Position numbers and translations under genes: made by a program. The notes under the pieces were generated by a model that did no database searches, had not been told where the DNA came from, and saw nothing but the letters and a program-made list of their open reading frames with translations. A stretch of DNA of 64,000 nt from Haemaphysalis longicornis (Eukaryota > Arthropoda > Arachnida > Ixodida > Ixodidae): contig CM023449.1 of NCBI GenBank assembly GCA_013339765.2, positions 219,423,555 to 219,487,554 on the forward strand, written 5' to 3'. Positions 22,420 through 32,639 of the stretch are shown here, one piece after another (position 1 is the first letter of the stretch; every line of letters starts with the position of its first letter).

Positions 22420-22875
22420 TGTTGCCAAGTTGACATAACCCATGATGGAAGAGTGTACGACCTGGGCGAAGAAACGCGGATGACCTCGCACGCGCACTCA
22501 TGGTTCGCCGACGACGGCGTTATTGTAATAGTACCTTTGTTTTTCCGCCAGAGCTCTACGACGTCTCTTTCTTGTTACGCGGCAGAAGCACGGCGCGTAT
22601 TCGCCCCTGTCGTAATACGACGCCCGATCTGCAGCTGCGAGTCGTCGCTTTCCCGGATCGCCGCGTGCCGTCGTCGTCACGGGTGTCGGGAGCGGCGAGA
22701 CTGCGCCGAAGGCGCGTAAACACGAATAATGAACGGCGCCAAATCGTTTCGCACACTGCGCAATACAGTGACGCACTCACTGGGAAGGATTCACCGGGGG
22801 CGCAGGGCACGGAAGCGACTAGGTATACCGTATTTGCACTATTCTAGCGTGCACCTTTTTTCGCTAAAAGTAGCT
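22420..22875. other. No gene recognised; CpG-rich
   Basis: GC-rich stretch with overlapping frames on both strands and no domain. Confidence 0.35.
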
Positions 22876-23026
22876 TTAAAGGAGCACTGACACCAATTTT
22901 CGGCGTTAATATTATTGCACAGTTCGCTTCCTTCACTCAACAGAATACCGTGAGCTGAAATATGAGCGGCCTGCGACGCGAAGAACATAGTTCAATTGGT
23001 TAAAATTTTCGGCGTTAAAACAACCG
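22876..23026 (+). mobile_element. TTAA-type element, left end only
   Basis: TTAAAGGAGCACTGACACCA is closely related to the perfect 22-bp end of the element at 33679-34853 (TTAAAGGGGCACTGACACAA). No matching right end lies within 2 kb. A compatible right end occurs at 28185-28214, 5.3 kb away with other elements between. Confidence 0.5.
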
Positions 23027-23105
23027 CCAGGGCCGGGATCAAACCCGCGTCCTTTGACTCAGCTGTACAACGCCTTACCCACTGCAACGTGGTGGTCGTT
23101 ACGGA
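23027..23105 (-). mobile_element. Ruka-like SINE, head fragment
   Basis: The reverse complement shows GTTGCAGTGGGTAAGGCGTT (A-box) and GCGGGTTTGATCCCGG (B-box). The core and tail are missing. Confidence 0.6.
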
Positions 23106-23664
23106 GAAGGCAATGTTTTTTATTAATAATTTTATCCTACACTGGACACGATCCACTCAAAACATTCATTCGTTCTGAAGAGGAATTTGGAGCAAGTTTA
23201 TAGCGAAAACGATAGTGCACTGACAGTTTAAAGGAAGAGCGTGAAGCGTTGCTACGCAACAGCACACGATGCGTCCGTCACGGCATTCCCCTGAGCTTAT
23301 AAGGAACGACAACTATAAACTTTACAGAATGGTCTCGACAAACTCCTTTTTTTAACGTATGGTCGATACAACATTCGCATACGCGGATCGTTTCAATCGA
23401 ACGTCTCCTGTCTGATCCCTTCACAGCCGGCGTCCGATTCCCGGTCACGTCTCCTGTTTTTCTGATTAGGGTTAAACACGCTCACGCCTGGGAGATTTCG
23501 GCGAACGTTGAAGGACCCCGAGAAACTCTACCCTGTAGCGCGCCGTGAACCTCAGTCGTCGCATAAACTCACCAATTTAACTTCAGGGGACCAGCAAACG
23601 AGTCTCAACCTCTACCTGCCGAACGCACCGGATTATATAAGTATAGGCCGATTGTTTTCGGGAA

Positions 23665-24540
23665 AAATATGGCCGCGTATGTGCTCCTTTCGTTGCAAAT
23701 GTCGACGAAAGGCGATAGACGACTGGCGTCCCTGCCAAGTAAACGCCTCCGTTCTCTTTCCCGCATAAGATAACAGGCTGGAGGTTTGCTCGAGTCAATT
23801 TAAATTTACCGCGTTCCACTGCTTCAAGTCGGGTGCATCGATGCCATCACTGCCGTACGGCGGAGACGCGCGTGAATCGACGCACCCTACTGCAACGTTT
23901 ATAGAACCACGTTGCCCTACTCCCCGAGCGTTTCAAGCGGAACGTGGATCCTATCTAGTGGAACCTTTCGTTGCTGTTTCCGTTTGATTTCTTAAATGCC
24001 GCCAGGAGCTGCAGTGGCGCGGGCAACAGCAGGCGACGGTTTTCTGAAGTTGATGCAGTATTTCATTTGCTATCGCAGAAGCCAAGCATCCATAATTTTT
24101 TAAATAAAGAAACACTGCAAATACGACTTATGTATTGATCTTCTGACTCATATTTGGGAAATTTCTTGTTCTTGTTCAACAATGTTGACAAGTATGAACA
24201 TTGACACCGGACTTTGACGTTTAGATATGGCTGTGAATATAGGAGACTTATTGCGCAACGTCTGTTCCACCTTGGCCGGCTGACTGAATCGAGTGACGGA
24301 CGGACCAAGTGTGTGCACGTGGGAAAGTCTGTAACCACGAGTGTTTTGTACCTGCCCTTGTCACAGGAGGAAAATAAAAATTCGTTTTTTTGCAGACAGG
24401 CATACAGACAGACAGACAGACCAAAATTTGCCCGTTCCGGCAGCCCAAGAAAGACTATCGTCTTTAAAAGAATCCGAGAAACAATCTCCGGTAAAGTTTT
24501 TGGCGATTCGGATTTTCCGCATAAGCACCAATTTTAGAGC
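23665..24540 (+). repeat. Long dispersed repeat, forward copy
   Basis: Shares its whole length, in the opposite direction, with 32640-33432. Shared landmarks in order: TTTCGTTGCAAATG followed by CGACGAAAGGCG; TTTAAATTTACCGCGTTCCA; CGCGTGAATCGACGCACCCT; CTTGTTCAACAATGTTGACA; GACGTTTAGAT; a CAGA-rich tract; CCAAAATTTG; GCCCAAGAAAGA. A short CAGA microsatellite lies at 24402-24420. No protein is evident. It is probably a large non-autonomous element, superfamily unknown. Confidence 0.75.
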
Positions 24541-24559
24541 TCTCGGTGGCAAAAAAAAA

Positions 24560-25040
24560 AAAGATGATCCAAGTTGATGATTGGCTAAAGTGTGCTTGCG
24601 TCTGTTACAACAAGCTTTAGCACAAACAAACGTTGAAAGTTGCTCTTTTTTTCGTCAACCATTTATTCTGGCACCCGGAGAACTCCTCCAACCCAATCCC
24701 AGAGGGTTGAGCCGGAGCAGTTTTCTGCATACCCAGGACCGCCGAATTTTCTCTGCTCCTATAAAGCTTCGATTTAATAAAAGTAGACGGGTGTGTCCAT
24801 AAGCAGGCGCGCGATTACACGAACGCACAGGAGGGGTGTAATTATTTATTGTGGGTAGTACTTAGCTTATTATCAGTGGATTGAAGCTTCTTTTTTCACC
24901 GAGACGCTTATAAATTTTGTCAGCTGCTTGTAGCGTTTTTTTATTGGCGTTCTTCGCTTTGTTCGTGAAAATATTGCTACTGTATACTGCTCGCCGCCTT
25001 CATCATAAACGTTATTACTGCCCATATTACGCCTCTTAGA
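24560..25040. other. No gene recognised
   Basis: No domain-bearing frame or repeat ends seen. Confidence 0.35.
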
Positions 25041-25044
25041 CAAA

Positions 25045-25239
25045 GAGGCCGCGGGTTAGATTCCCGGCCGCGGCGGCCGCTTTTCTGATGGAGACGGAAA
25101 GCAAAAACGCCCTTATGTACGAGATTTCGGCGCACGTAAAGATCCCCAGGTGGTCGAAATTAATCCGGAGCCCTCCACTACGGCGCGCCTCATCGCCTTC
25201 GTTGCGTCGGCGCGTTAAACCCTCAATTAATCAATAGAG
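25045..25239 (+). mobile_element. Ruka-like SINE, copy C (5'-truncated)
   Basis: Starts inside the tRNA-like head at the B-box region (GGGTTAGATTCCCGG), then GCGGCGGCCGCTTTTCTGAT, GATCCCCAGGTGGTCGAAAT, GCGCGCCTCATCGCC and an AATTAATCAAT tail. Confidence 0.85.
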
Positions 25240-25244
25240 AGTTT

Positions 25245-26660
25245 TAGCATAGCGTGCTCCGTCCGCTAACGCTACGGCGGCGGGTAGCGGGGTGCGACTG
25301 GGGAGAGCAAATTCGTCACGGTGGGGTGGATTAGTTCCGCGCGGCCTGCCTTCGCCATGCCCGCTCTTTCCCTCCGCTGAGGGGCAACCTCCTCGCACTC
25401 CCCGCGCGCGCATGCGCAGTCCGGTCCCGCTACCCACTAACCTTAGCGTAGCGTACGGGAGCCGCTATGCTAAAACTCTATAATTTCTTAGACAAACCTG
25501 AGATGTTTTTCAGTATTTCCTGCGTTTTTTTTTTTTTTGTTAAAAAACCTATTTCGTAGCTGAAAGCGAGCCAAGCAAGTTACCAAGGGCTGGTTCTTTC
25601 AAATTCAATAAAGTTGTATTTTTCTTCTTGGCCCTTTAAACAAGGCTGCACGCAGGAACGCGCGTAGCGACAGCAGGAAAAACGGAAGCTTTTGCTGCGC
25701 CTGCGCCAAGCGTGTCGTTACGCAACCCTTGCCGTTCGTGGGTATAAAAAAAAAAAAAAAACGCGCGCTGAAAATTTCTGCCTTATCCAATATATCTTCC
25801 CGCCAGGTAGTAGCGGGGCTAACCGGGCCTGTCGATGCCGCACGCTTCAGCGGTTCGACAAGCGGCTGCTTGAAAACATGCATGCAAAGAAAGGAGCAAG
25901 AGTACGAACTGTAGGCCTGCCCGACGGAAATACGCCTGCATGCGACCGACCGCCAACAAGTATGCGCAGTCCGTATGGGAGATCCTAGGCGCCTGGGGTT
26001 GCATTCTACACTCTTTTTGTTTATTTGGTCTCTTATCTGCTTTTCGAGAGCAGTTCTGGGCAGTTGCTGGGCGGTCCGAAACGGTTCGCCCAGTAGAAAG
26101 TTTACGGGCAAATGCAATACGGAGCTGCTTTGGAGCAGTTCTGAGCGGTGCGACATGACAGATAAAAGAGGGATATTATTATTCGCCGAGGCGATGACAG
26201 GCACGTTACGCCACGGCGTGGTAAGAGGAACAAGCATTCTCGACACGCAACGCGGATATTTCACACGCGTATGCGACGGTCCGGAAAGCGTGACCGGATT
26301 TCCTATGCGCCGCTATAAGCACGTATTTTTTTCCCTTCAACTCACCCGTCTATCGAACACAAACAAAACTCAGGGACGGAACGTACTCCGCAAAAATAAG
26401 TCGCATACACAATGACGGATACTCAAAGTGTGCGAAGTATTCCCCAAAACAGTGGGCGAGGTGTATTGACGAGGTGGCATTCCCTTGAGCTTGCTCATTA
26501 GCATCTATTCGAAGTCTCTGCCGAAAGTTGCAGCGTAAGCGGCGTTGAGATGTATGCATTGGTAAGGGAACGGAATAAGCGCAGAGCGAGCCCATGCGTG
26601 CGTGCACTCGAAGTAGTGCACCAATGCTTTACTGCAAGTAGAACCCCTAATCTCATCTTT
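25245..26660. other. No gene recognised
   Basis: Contains short A and T homopolymers at 25526 and 25746. The 219-codon reverse frame at 25605-26264 has low-complexity parts and no recognisable domain. No host gene seen. Confidence 0.35.
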
Positions 26661-26770
26661 TAGAGGCGAAGCCCTTTAGGGGCTGGGGCGGTCGGCGTCT
26701 CCTGTCGTCGTGTCGTAATCGTCGTCTCATGTAGTCACGGTACTGAAACACCGGGAAACTCGTTTACGCC
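26660..26770 (-). repeat. Dispersed repeat, inverted partner of 31825-31925
   Basis: GTCGGCGTCTCCTGTCGTCG and ATGTAGTCACGGTACTGAAA here are matched, on the other strand, by CAGGAGACGCCGAC and GTACCGTGACTACATGAGAC at 31.8-31.9 kb. The AGGGGCGAAG-type phrase also appears near 45.72 kb (GCTTCGCCCCTAATAA). Confidence 0.6.
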
Positions 26771-28080
26771 TCGCCCTAGAACGCTTCGTGCTTCAGAGGC
26801 ACGCGACTTTTACATCAAAGCTGTATACCTCTATTACCCAACGGTTTCATCTGTCTTGGCAAAAACGGCAAGGCACCAAGAGTGCACTTATACACTGCAT
26901 GCTTCGTCCCTCCTCAGGTTTCACGCTAGTCGAGAATACCCGGGATTTTTTTTTTTTTTTTTTGCGCTCAGTCGATGTGTTCTGCATTGAAACGATTTGG
27001 GCTCCTCCTCATTATCTACGCTCAGCTGCGAAGGATGTACGAGCGTGTGAACCCATTTGATTTAAGTGTTGTGTGATTGTGTGGAAGCATAGCAGGGGTA
27101 TTGACCAGTAATTTTCTTACATTCGTTTAATTAGGCAGGACTTGTGCCCAGGTACGTCTCTACACTCAAACGACTGCTGGTGACCCGGGGATTGTACGCA
27201 CACCTCACCGACAATAGCATGCCCTGCTCGGCGCGTTGCACAAGGATGGTCGAACGAGAAAGTGCGTGCCAAGCACTCCTAGGTGTCGCTTCAGAGAAGG
27301 CGTCTTTGTACATGAATGGCGCCTTACACTGTGCACCCATGCAAATTAGTAGGCGCGCAGATTATTCACTGGCAAGGCCGGTTTCAAGTCCGCTCTGGCC
27401 ATCACTGAGATCCCTTGTAGCCATTGAGGTTTTCACTTTTCGTGTCCAGGTCGGACTTTGTGCACATATGCTCATTCCGTCCAGCGTGATGCAGCGGCAT
27501 CATGACTGACGAGCATTCTATCGAGCATGATAGAGCATGATGCAGCTGCTTTGTTGCAGAACAAAGCTTTCGCTTTGCAACTCCAAGCTGCTTCCTTGTT
27601 TCCCTAGGGATGGACTTGGGTTTCTGAGAGGTTAGGTTCTCGTGGTCGAAGGCCCATGATTTCTTTGTGCTTGAACTTCAAAGCGAGTGCATACCTGTCA
27701 AATAAAAACTAACTACTAAACTCAACGAAATTAGTTTCATTGTAGTTCACGACACGTACATGTATGAAAACCTTTGGTGTTGTTCCACCGGCAACACCTA
27801 TGCCAGATATTTTTAGCTGGACACTGTGTGAGTTTCTGGAGTGCCATGACGAGGTCTGGACTTGGCCACCTTACGCTGGGGCATTTCCGCTCATAGTACT
27901 TCGTTCGCAAATAATTGTGGTGAGCCTCACGCAACGTCCACAGCCATTTCCGCAATTCCTTAGCGCAAAAATTATGCGGGACCACAAGAAAAATTTTCCC
28001 GCATTTCCCCGAGGGGAAGAATGTGAAAGTGCGAATGCACGAGTTGAATTTGCGCGGTTCGGTAATGTTCGCGAAAGAGA
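26771..28080. other. No gene recognised
   Basis: A 19-base poly-T lies at 26944. A reverse-strand frame at 27737-28126 and a forward frame at 27764-28165 overlap. The reverse one has a protein-like middle (LREAHHNYLRTKYYERKCPS) but no family I recognise. It may be an element remnant. Confidence 0.3.
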
Positions 28081-28083
28081 GAT

Positions 28084-28103
28084 CACACACACACACACAC
28101 ACA
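28084..28103 (+). repeat. (CA)n microsatellite
   Basis: Ten CA units. Confidence 0.9.
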
Positions 28104-28184
28104 ACTACAAAGAAAGAAAGATGCATTTATTCACAGACACCTATTTGTGTTGTCGTTGTACTTGATTGCTAGAGCGGATCTCAG

Positions 28185-28214
28185 CTTTGAAATTTCGTGT
28201 CAGTACTCCTTTAA
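28185..28214 (-). mobile_element. TTAA-type element, solitary right end
   Basis: ATTTCGTGTCAGTACTCCTTTAA is the reverse complement of a TTAAAGGAGTACTGACACGA end, the same family as 22876 and 33679. Its partner is uncertain. Confidence 0.45.
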
Positions 28215-28600
28215 GCGGGTGCATTAGCCCTTCTCACGCCCGATTCTTGGCAAATCCCCCACGTGGGTATGTGCCATGTCAGCGGCCAGGCAGCGCGCGT
28301 CCATCTCCCCCCGTTGCCAAGGAAGACGAGGAGCGCGCGCACCCGCAGCTGTTGCTATGCGGACGGCGCGGACGCTTCAGGCTCGCTTAAGAAGTGCATT
28401 CGCACTTAAAAATCCCGGGCCATCTCCATGAGCGTGCAACCTGGGCAAAGACGAAGCATGCGGTGTATAAGTGTATTCAAAGATTGTAAATGCCTCTCTT
28501 GTCACACGGCGCGCACTGATTGGGCGTTGGAGAAGCGCCGCTGGAAGGTGCAATCGTGAGCTTGCTTAGGCGGTGGCGCCCTCTCTTGCGTTGAACCGGA
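28215..28600. other. No gene recognised
   Basis: Spacer between the TTAA end and the LINE 3' end. GC-rich in its first half. Confidence 0.35.
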
Positions 28601-28862
28601 TTTAAGCAATTTCCATTCCCGACCTGCCCCAGTTTGGGGTAGTGGCAGCGGTCAACGCCAGCGCAGTGCGAAGAGAATTTATTATAAAACCACATATCAG
28701 CACGCAGCGACTAGTGGTAACAGCGCTGCCCGAAAAACACACACCAAAAAACAATCAGTTTCCAAGTACTCCGGGCAGCCTACACTTTGTAGAACACTTT
28801 GCAGAACAATTCTCTGTGGTGATGAAACAATTAAGCTACTCTGAAATCAATGCACACAAAGT

Positions 28863-31358
28863 TCACATGTGTTCAAAGAAACAGTTCAGAAACTCGTTGA
28901 AAGTCAGTACGGCACAATAGTGATGCTCAGAAATGTTATTCCTGACCGCTATAAAACGCGTGGACCAGCGTAACAGGAAGGCTTCTACGCCTAAAACTGC
29001 CAACTCATTGTCTAAGTGATTCATAAGCATTGACCGCACACGCCACAGCAATGGAAACATCGCCCGTTGCGGTCGGGCGCGAAGACACGCGGCACCACGA
29101 TTTCGCCATAATACAAATGCACCAGCACACATCAGGAAGTTCACCAACGTGTCATTTGAACGTGTGCTCATTCTAAGTGTAACACCAAACAACCTGCTTA
29201 GCACAGTCCAAAACGTTGCCGCTACACGACACTGAAACAAGGCATGTTCCAATGTTTCCGTGTGCCCGCAGTGCGGGCACCGTGAGGAACGCACGATGCC
29301 GAATCTCGCGAGACGGTCACACGTCGGAAGAACTTGCCAGCCACGCAACCATCCGAAATCCCTAACATCAGAAGGAAGCTCCGTCGAAGTCAGCTGATGC
29401 CAACGGACACCGCGTGATCTTGTTGTCTGCTGATTATCTAATTGGTTTATTGCCAATTTTTCGCACAATTCGCTTGCTGTACTTTCTCTGAAATTTAGGC
29501 TTGGCAAGGTAGACTGGACGTTTCTCAGTGTTTTGACAACATAGGCATAAAATGGCGGTGACTGCTCAGCAGAGGGACCGGCAATGCGTTCGTCATAAAA
29601 CATTGATCGGTAAGTTCCCAGAAAGTACTGCAGCAGCGCCCTCCCTGGGTACTCAGTTGAGTCCACAAGGTCGAACACTGCGCGTACGGCCAGCACGCTA
29701 CACATGGTTTGCAAGCAAGGCAGACTGAAACCACCCATTGACTTGGGCAGTCTCAACAGCGCACGCGACACTGTTTCTGTCTTGCCCGCCCAAAAGAACG
29801 ACCCGAACTTCGTGGCGAGCTGACGGGTGAAATGGCGCGGCGGTTTCGCTACGTGTGCTACATAAAAAAGCGCCGCCGAGACGGACGACTTAATTATGTA
29901 GCTGCGCTCTGCGAGGGAAAGTCTGAACTTTGACGCAACCTCAAGACGCTGCTCCGCTGTCTCGAGGAGGCGCTTCCACGTACTACGCGCCACTTCACCC
30001 GAGGAATGAAAAACCACACCAAGTACTCGAACACCCGTAACCCATTCTACGTCGCCCGCTAGGCTAGATGCAAATGTGCCGAAGCGCACCGCCATACTTT
30101 TGCCCCTGTTCAGTCGAGCTCCAGACAGCTCACCGTACTCATAAAATAGCCGCATAAACGCTTGGTAGCTGTCCTCGTCCCGAATGAACAGGGACACATC
30201 GTCCGCATACGCAGACACTTTGACTTGGCCTATGCCAGGCAACGGGAAGCCGCGGATGGCAGTGTTTGCATCGATACGGCGGAGCAGCGGGTCTAGACAA
30301 ATGACAAAGAGCAGAGGCGACAAGGGGCATCCCTGCCTTATCCCACGGGTGACGGAGAACGGACTACTTAATAGTCCGTTGACAAGGAGTCTAACCCTCA
30401 CGTTCGAGTACAGCAGCTCAAGCAACGTTACAAAGTCGGCCGGAAAGCCGTATTGACGCAAAACGCCTGCCAGGTATCGATGTTCCACTCTGTCGAAGGC
30501 TTTCGCTTGATCTAGGGAGATGAAGCAGCCAGAGGTGCTAATCTTCGTCGCATAGCTGAATAAATCACGCGTCAATGCCAGGGACGAGAAAATCGTGCGA
30601 CCTGGCACGCTGCACGTTTGCGCTTGGCTGATAATGTCGGGTAAAACGGCACTGGTGCGTCTAGCCAAAATGGATGCTACGATCTTGTAGTCCGTGTTGA
30701 GGAGTGTGATCGGTCGATACGCCTGGGGCTGCGTGGGATCCCCGCCTGGCTTCGCGATCAAGATAACGCGACCCTCACGGAACGATTCTGGCCTTACTCC
30801 ATGGAGAAAAAAGCCGTTCACCATGTCGAGGAGCGCACCCTGAATGGCCGGGAAAAACCTCTTGTAAAACCCAGCAGGAATCCCGTCAGGCCCAGGCGCC
30901 GACGCACCATTCAATTTTTTAACACACTCGCCGAGCTCGTCAGCATCCACGGGAGCACACAGCGAATCAACAAGGTGGTCTGGCACACACGGCAGCACCC
31001 CACAAAACGCACTAAGCTTGTCCTCAAAATCCTCTGCATCCCACGACGCGTTCTCGGTCGAGAAAAGGGTGGCAAAATGTCTTACGAAGACCTCGGCTAT
31101 ATCTTCAGCCCTCGTGCTAACCGACCCGTCAGCGAGTGTAACCTCTGGAACTGTAGCTAGCCCACCCTCGTCAAGAGAGCCCGCTCTAATATGCCGGAGT
31201 ACAGAGGGGTCCGAGACGGGCCTGCCCAAGGTCTGCGCACGGCTCGCCGCTTGCGATGATTGCCGTAAGAGGGACTCGTAGCGTACCTTTAGCAGGTTAA
31301 CGTAGTCCCGCATCGCGAAGGTTAAGGTGCCCCTCTCTGTACGATGCGAAGCCTCCAC
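28863..31358 (-). CDS. LINE ORF2 fragment: reverse transcriptase with C-terminal zinc finger
   Basis: This open frame of 831 codons copies LINE RNA into DNA at a nicked target. RT motifs: GASAPGPDGIPAGFY (residues 151-165), AYRPITLLNTDYKI (213-226), motif A FISLDQAKAFD with catalytic D283, motif B TRGIRQGCPLSPLLF (337-351) and motif C AYADDV with D386 and D387. All three catalytic aspartates are present. Residues 668-710 form a zf-RVT-like end: WQVLPTCDRLARFG and a C-x2-C-x7-H-x4-C finger (C694, C697, H705, C710). The ATG is not the native start. The frame is joined upstream by a frameshifted linker segment (31322-31590), and the APE endonuclease is missing, so the copy cannot move on its own. 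Its enzyme could be catalytically competent if expressed. Confidence 0.9.
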   Translation of the reverse strand: MEASHRTERGTLTFAMRDYVNLLKVRYESLLRQSSQAASRAQTLGRPVSDPSVLRHIRAGSLDEGGLATVPEVTLADGSVSTRAEDIAEVFVRHFATLFSTENASWDAEDFEDKLSAFCGVLPCVPDHLVDSLCAPVDADELGECVKKLNGASAPGPDGIPAGFYKRFFPAIQGALLDMVNGFFLHGVRPESFREGRVILIAKPGGDPTQPQAYRPITLLNTDYKIVASILARRTSAVLPDIISQAQTCSVPGRTIFSSLALTRDLFSYATKISTSGCFISLDQAKAFDRVEHRYLAGVLRQYGFPADFVTLLELLYSNVRVRLLVNGLLSSPFSVTRGIRQGCPLSPLLFVICLDPLLRRIDANTAIRGFPLPGIGQVKVSAYADDVSLFIRDEDSYQAFMRLFYEYGELSGARLNRGKSMAVRFGTFASSLAGDVEWVTGVRVLGVVFHSSGEVARSTWKRLLETAEQRLEVASKFRLSLAERSYIIKSSVSAALFYVAHVAKPPRHFTRQLATKFGSFFWAGKTETVSRALLRLPKSMGGFSLPCLQTMCSVLAVRAVFDLVDSTEYPGRALLQYFLGTYRSMFYDERIAGPSAEQSPPFYAYVVKTLRNVQSTLPSLNFRESTASELCEKLAINQLDNQQTTRSRGVRWHQLTSTELPSDVRDFGWLRGWQVLPTCDRLARFGIVRSSRCPHCGHTETLEHALFQCRVAATFWTVLSRLFGVTLRMSTRSNDTLVNFLMCAGAFVLWRNRGAACLRARPQRAMFPLLWRVRSMLMNHLDNELAVLGVEAFLLRWSTRFIAVRNNISEHHYCAVLTFNEFLNCFFEHM

Positions 31359-31590
31359 AACGTGTCGTTAAGCGCGGCTGTGATGCGCGTCTTGCGCGCA
31401 CGACCCTCCTTTACTAAAAGCACGCGCCAGTGGTCCTTCAACTCATCCCAAGGCAGAGAACCGAACTCGCACAGAGCGGTCAGCGAAGCATTAAGTGCTG
31501 CTGAACTGTCCCTGTCGGTCAGCAGACGCTCGTCCATAAGTGCAATCGTTAAGGAGGCCCCGGCACCAGGTAAATATGCCTTTTATTGCT
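31322..31590 (-). pseudogene. LINE ORF2 upstream linker, frameshifted
   Basis: The frame MDERLLTDRD... to NDTLWRLRIVQ continues the LINE protein upstream of the RT. LPWDELKDHWRVLLVKEGRA resembles the helical linker that follows the endonuclease in L1-like ORF2. It overlaps the 831-codon ORF for 37 bases in another frame, so one frameshift near 31335 separates the two. Above about 31590 the similarity ends. Confidence 0.65.
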
Positions 31591-31599
31591 TCGACCGAT

Positions 31600-31824
31600 C
31601 ACCCGACCAGTTTAGGCCTAGCGTCTACAGCCGGTGGGTGTTTGAGTGTAACACAAATTATAATTTGTCTACAAACAGCTTCTGCTTGTGCTTGACGATT
31701 ACTGAAGCTTACAGGGAGTGTTCCACAAATCTTCAAATCATGTTAGTTTATTTTGAACTGGTTTTAGCCATTATACACTATTCTTCTAATACGCGTTACT
31801 TTCTAGCGTGAGGCGTTGGAAGGA
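31600..31824. other. No gene recognised
   Basis: Spacer between the truncated LINE 5' edge and the next repeat. Confidence 0.35.
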
Positions 31825-31925
31825 GAGTGTCCCGGTGTTTTAGTACCGTGACTACATGAGACAACGACTACAGGAGACGCCGACAGCGCGAGCGCCTAAG
31901 GGACTGCGCCCCTAAAAATACTGAC
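31825..31925 (+). repeat. Dispersed repeat, inverted partner of 26660-26770
   Basis: Shares the GTACCGTGACTACATGAGAC and CAGGAGACGCCGAC blocks with the reverse strand of 26.66-26.77 kb, and ends in a GCGCCCCTAAAAATA phrase. Confidence 0.6.
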
Positions 31926-32027
31926 GGGCCTGTCACGTCCTTATTATTCACTTCTGCTCCAGTCTAAATTTGCGCTAGGAAATCAGGCCTAAGTTTTCAG
32001 AAAACCAGCGGCATGCCCATGAGGGAC

Positions 32028-32262
32028 AACAGGTAGACCATCCGTTTAACGGAGTGGCTGCCAAGAGACCGTAAACGCAATGGGAGTCGACCAAAGACTC
32101 GATGGAGGGATGAACAACGAAAACTTGGGGGAAAGGGTAGACTTAGCTACCACTCGACAGACGTGGCTCGAAATCCTTGGGAGAGGCCTTCGCCTTGCAG
32201 TGGACACGACCATGCTGATGATGCTGATGCTGATGATGATGCTTATGTTATCAGAAAACAAA
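32028..32262 (+). mobile_element. RTE-like LINE 3' end
   Basis: Broken coding sequence gives SLGEAFALQWT-type wording just before a GAT-rich tail (CATGCTGATGATGCTGATGC). That is the usual end of RTE-clade LINEs, with a GAT microsatellite as 3' tail. Upstream GTAGACCATCCGTTTAACGG is part of the same 3' region. A second, shorter copy is at 41028-41175 (same strand), and a diverged relative at 53086-53190. Confidence 0.6.
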
Positions 32263-32639
32263 CTTGCCCACCTTTCTGCTACAATACACAGTACTCTTAT
32301 GCAAAGGGGCCATTAGGCAGGGTGTCAATTAACACCGGTATTGGCCATTTCACTATAGCGAATCTTCAAGCTCCAGCGTGCGGTCTTGGTAAACGGAGGT
32401 CCTTCTGCAGCACTGCTCGGCACATGCGTTGACGACTCTTGAGACAGGGCTGGTAAGCTTGGGCACTTGTGTCCTCAGCCATATCGCACCTTATGCGCGG
32501 TTGCCACGCTGTTGTGAGGGGTTCAACTGGTTCGGCCAGCTTCCTGACCTACGTGCAGGAGAGGTAATATGCAATGCCCACAGCAAAACAATAATAATAA
32601 TAAGCTGGGCCAGAGGCCCTAACTAGCAATTTCGCACCT

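Larger units (their letters stand above)
28600..31590 (-). mobile_element. L1/Tx1-like LINE, 5'-truncated, long intact RT ORF
   Basis: Reverse-strand non-LTR retrotransposon. It keeps the last residues of the endonuclease/linker, the whole reverse transcriptase and the zinc-finger C-terminus. A 3' UTR follows with AATAAA (TTTATT at 28678-28683 on the forward strand) and a small CCCC/GGGG hairpin near 28628-28640. The 5' end is missing upstream of about 31590, the common result of incomplete target-primed reverse transcription. The long open frame suggests a fairly young copy. L1/Tx1-like placement rests on the RT motifs and the absence of RNase H, and is inference. Confidence 0.85.

Noticed and set aside
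31344..31811. 155-codon forward frame
   Set aside because: Its first third lies opposite the LINE linker coding strand and is a shadow of it. The rest is AT-rich and has no domain.
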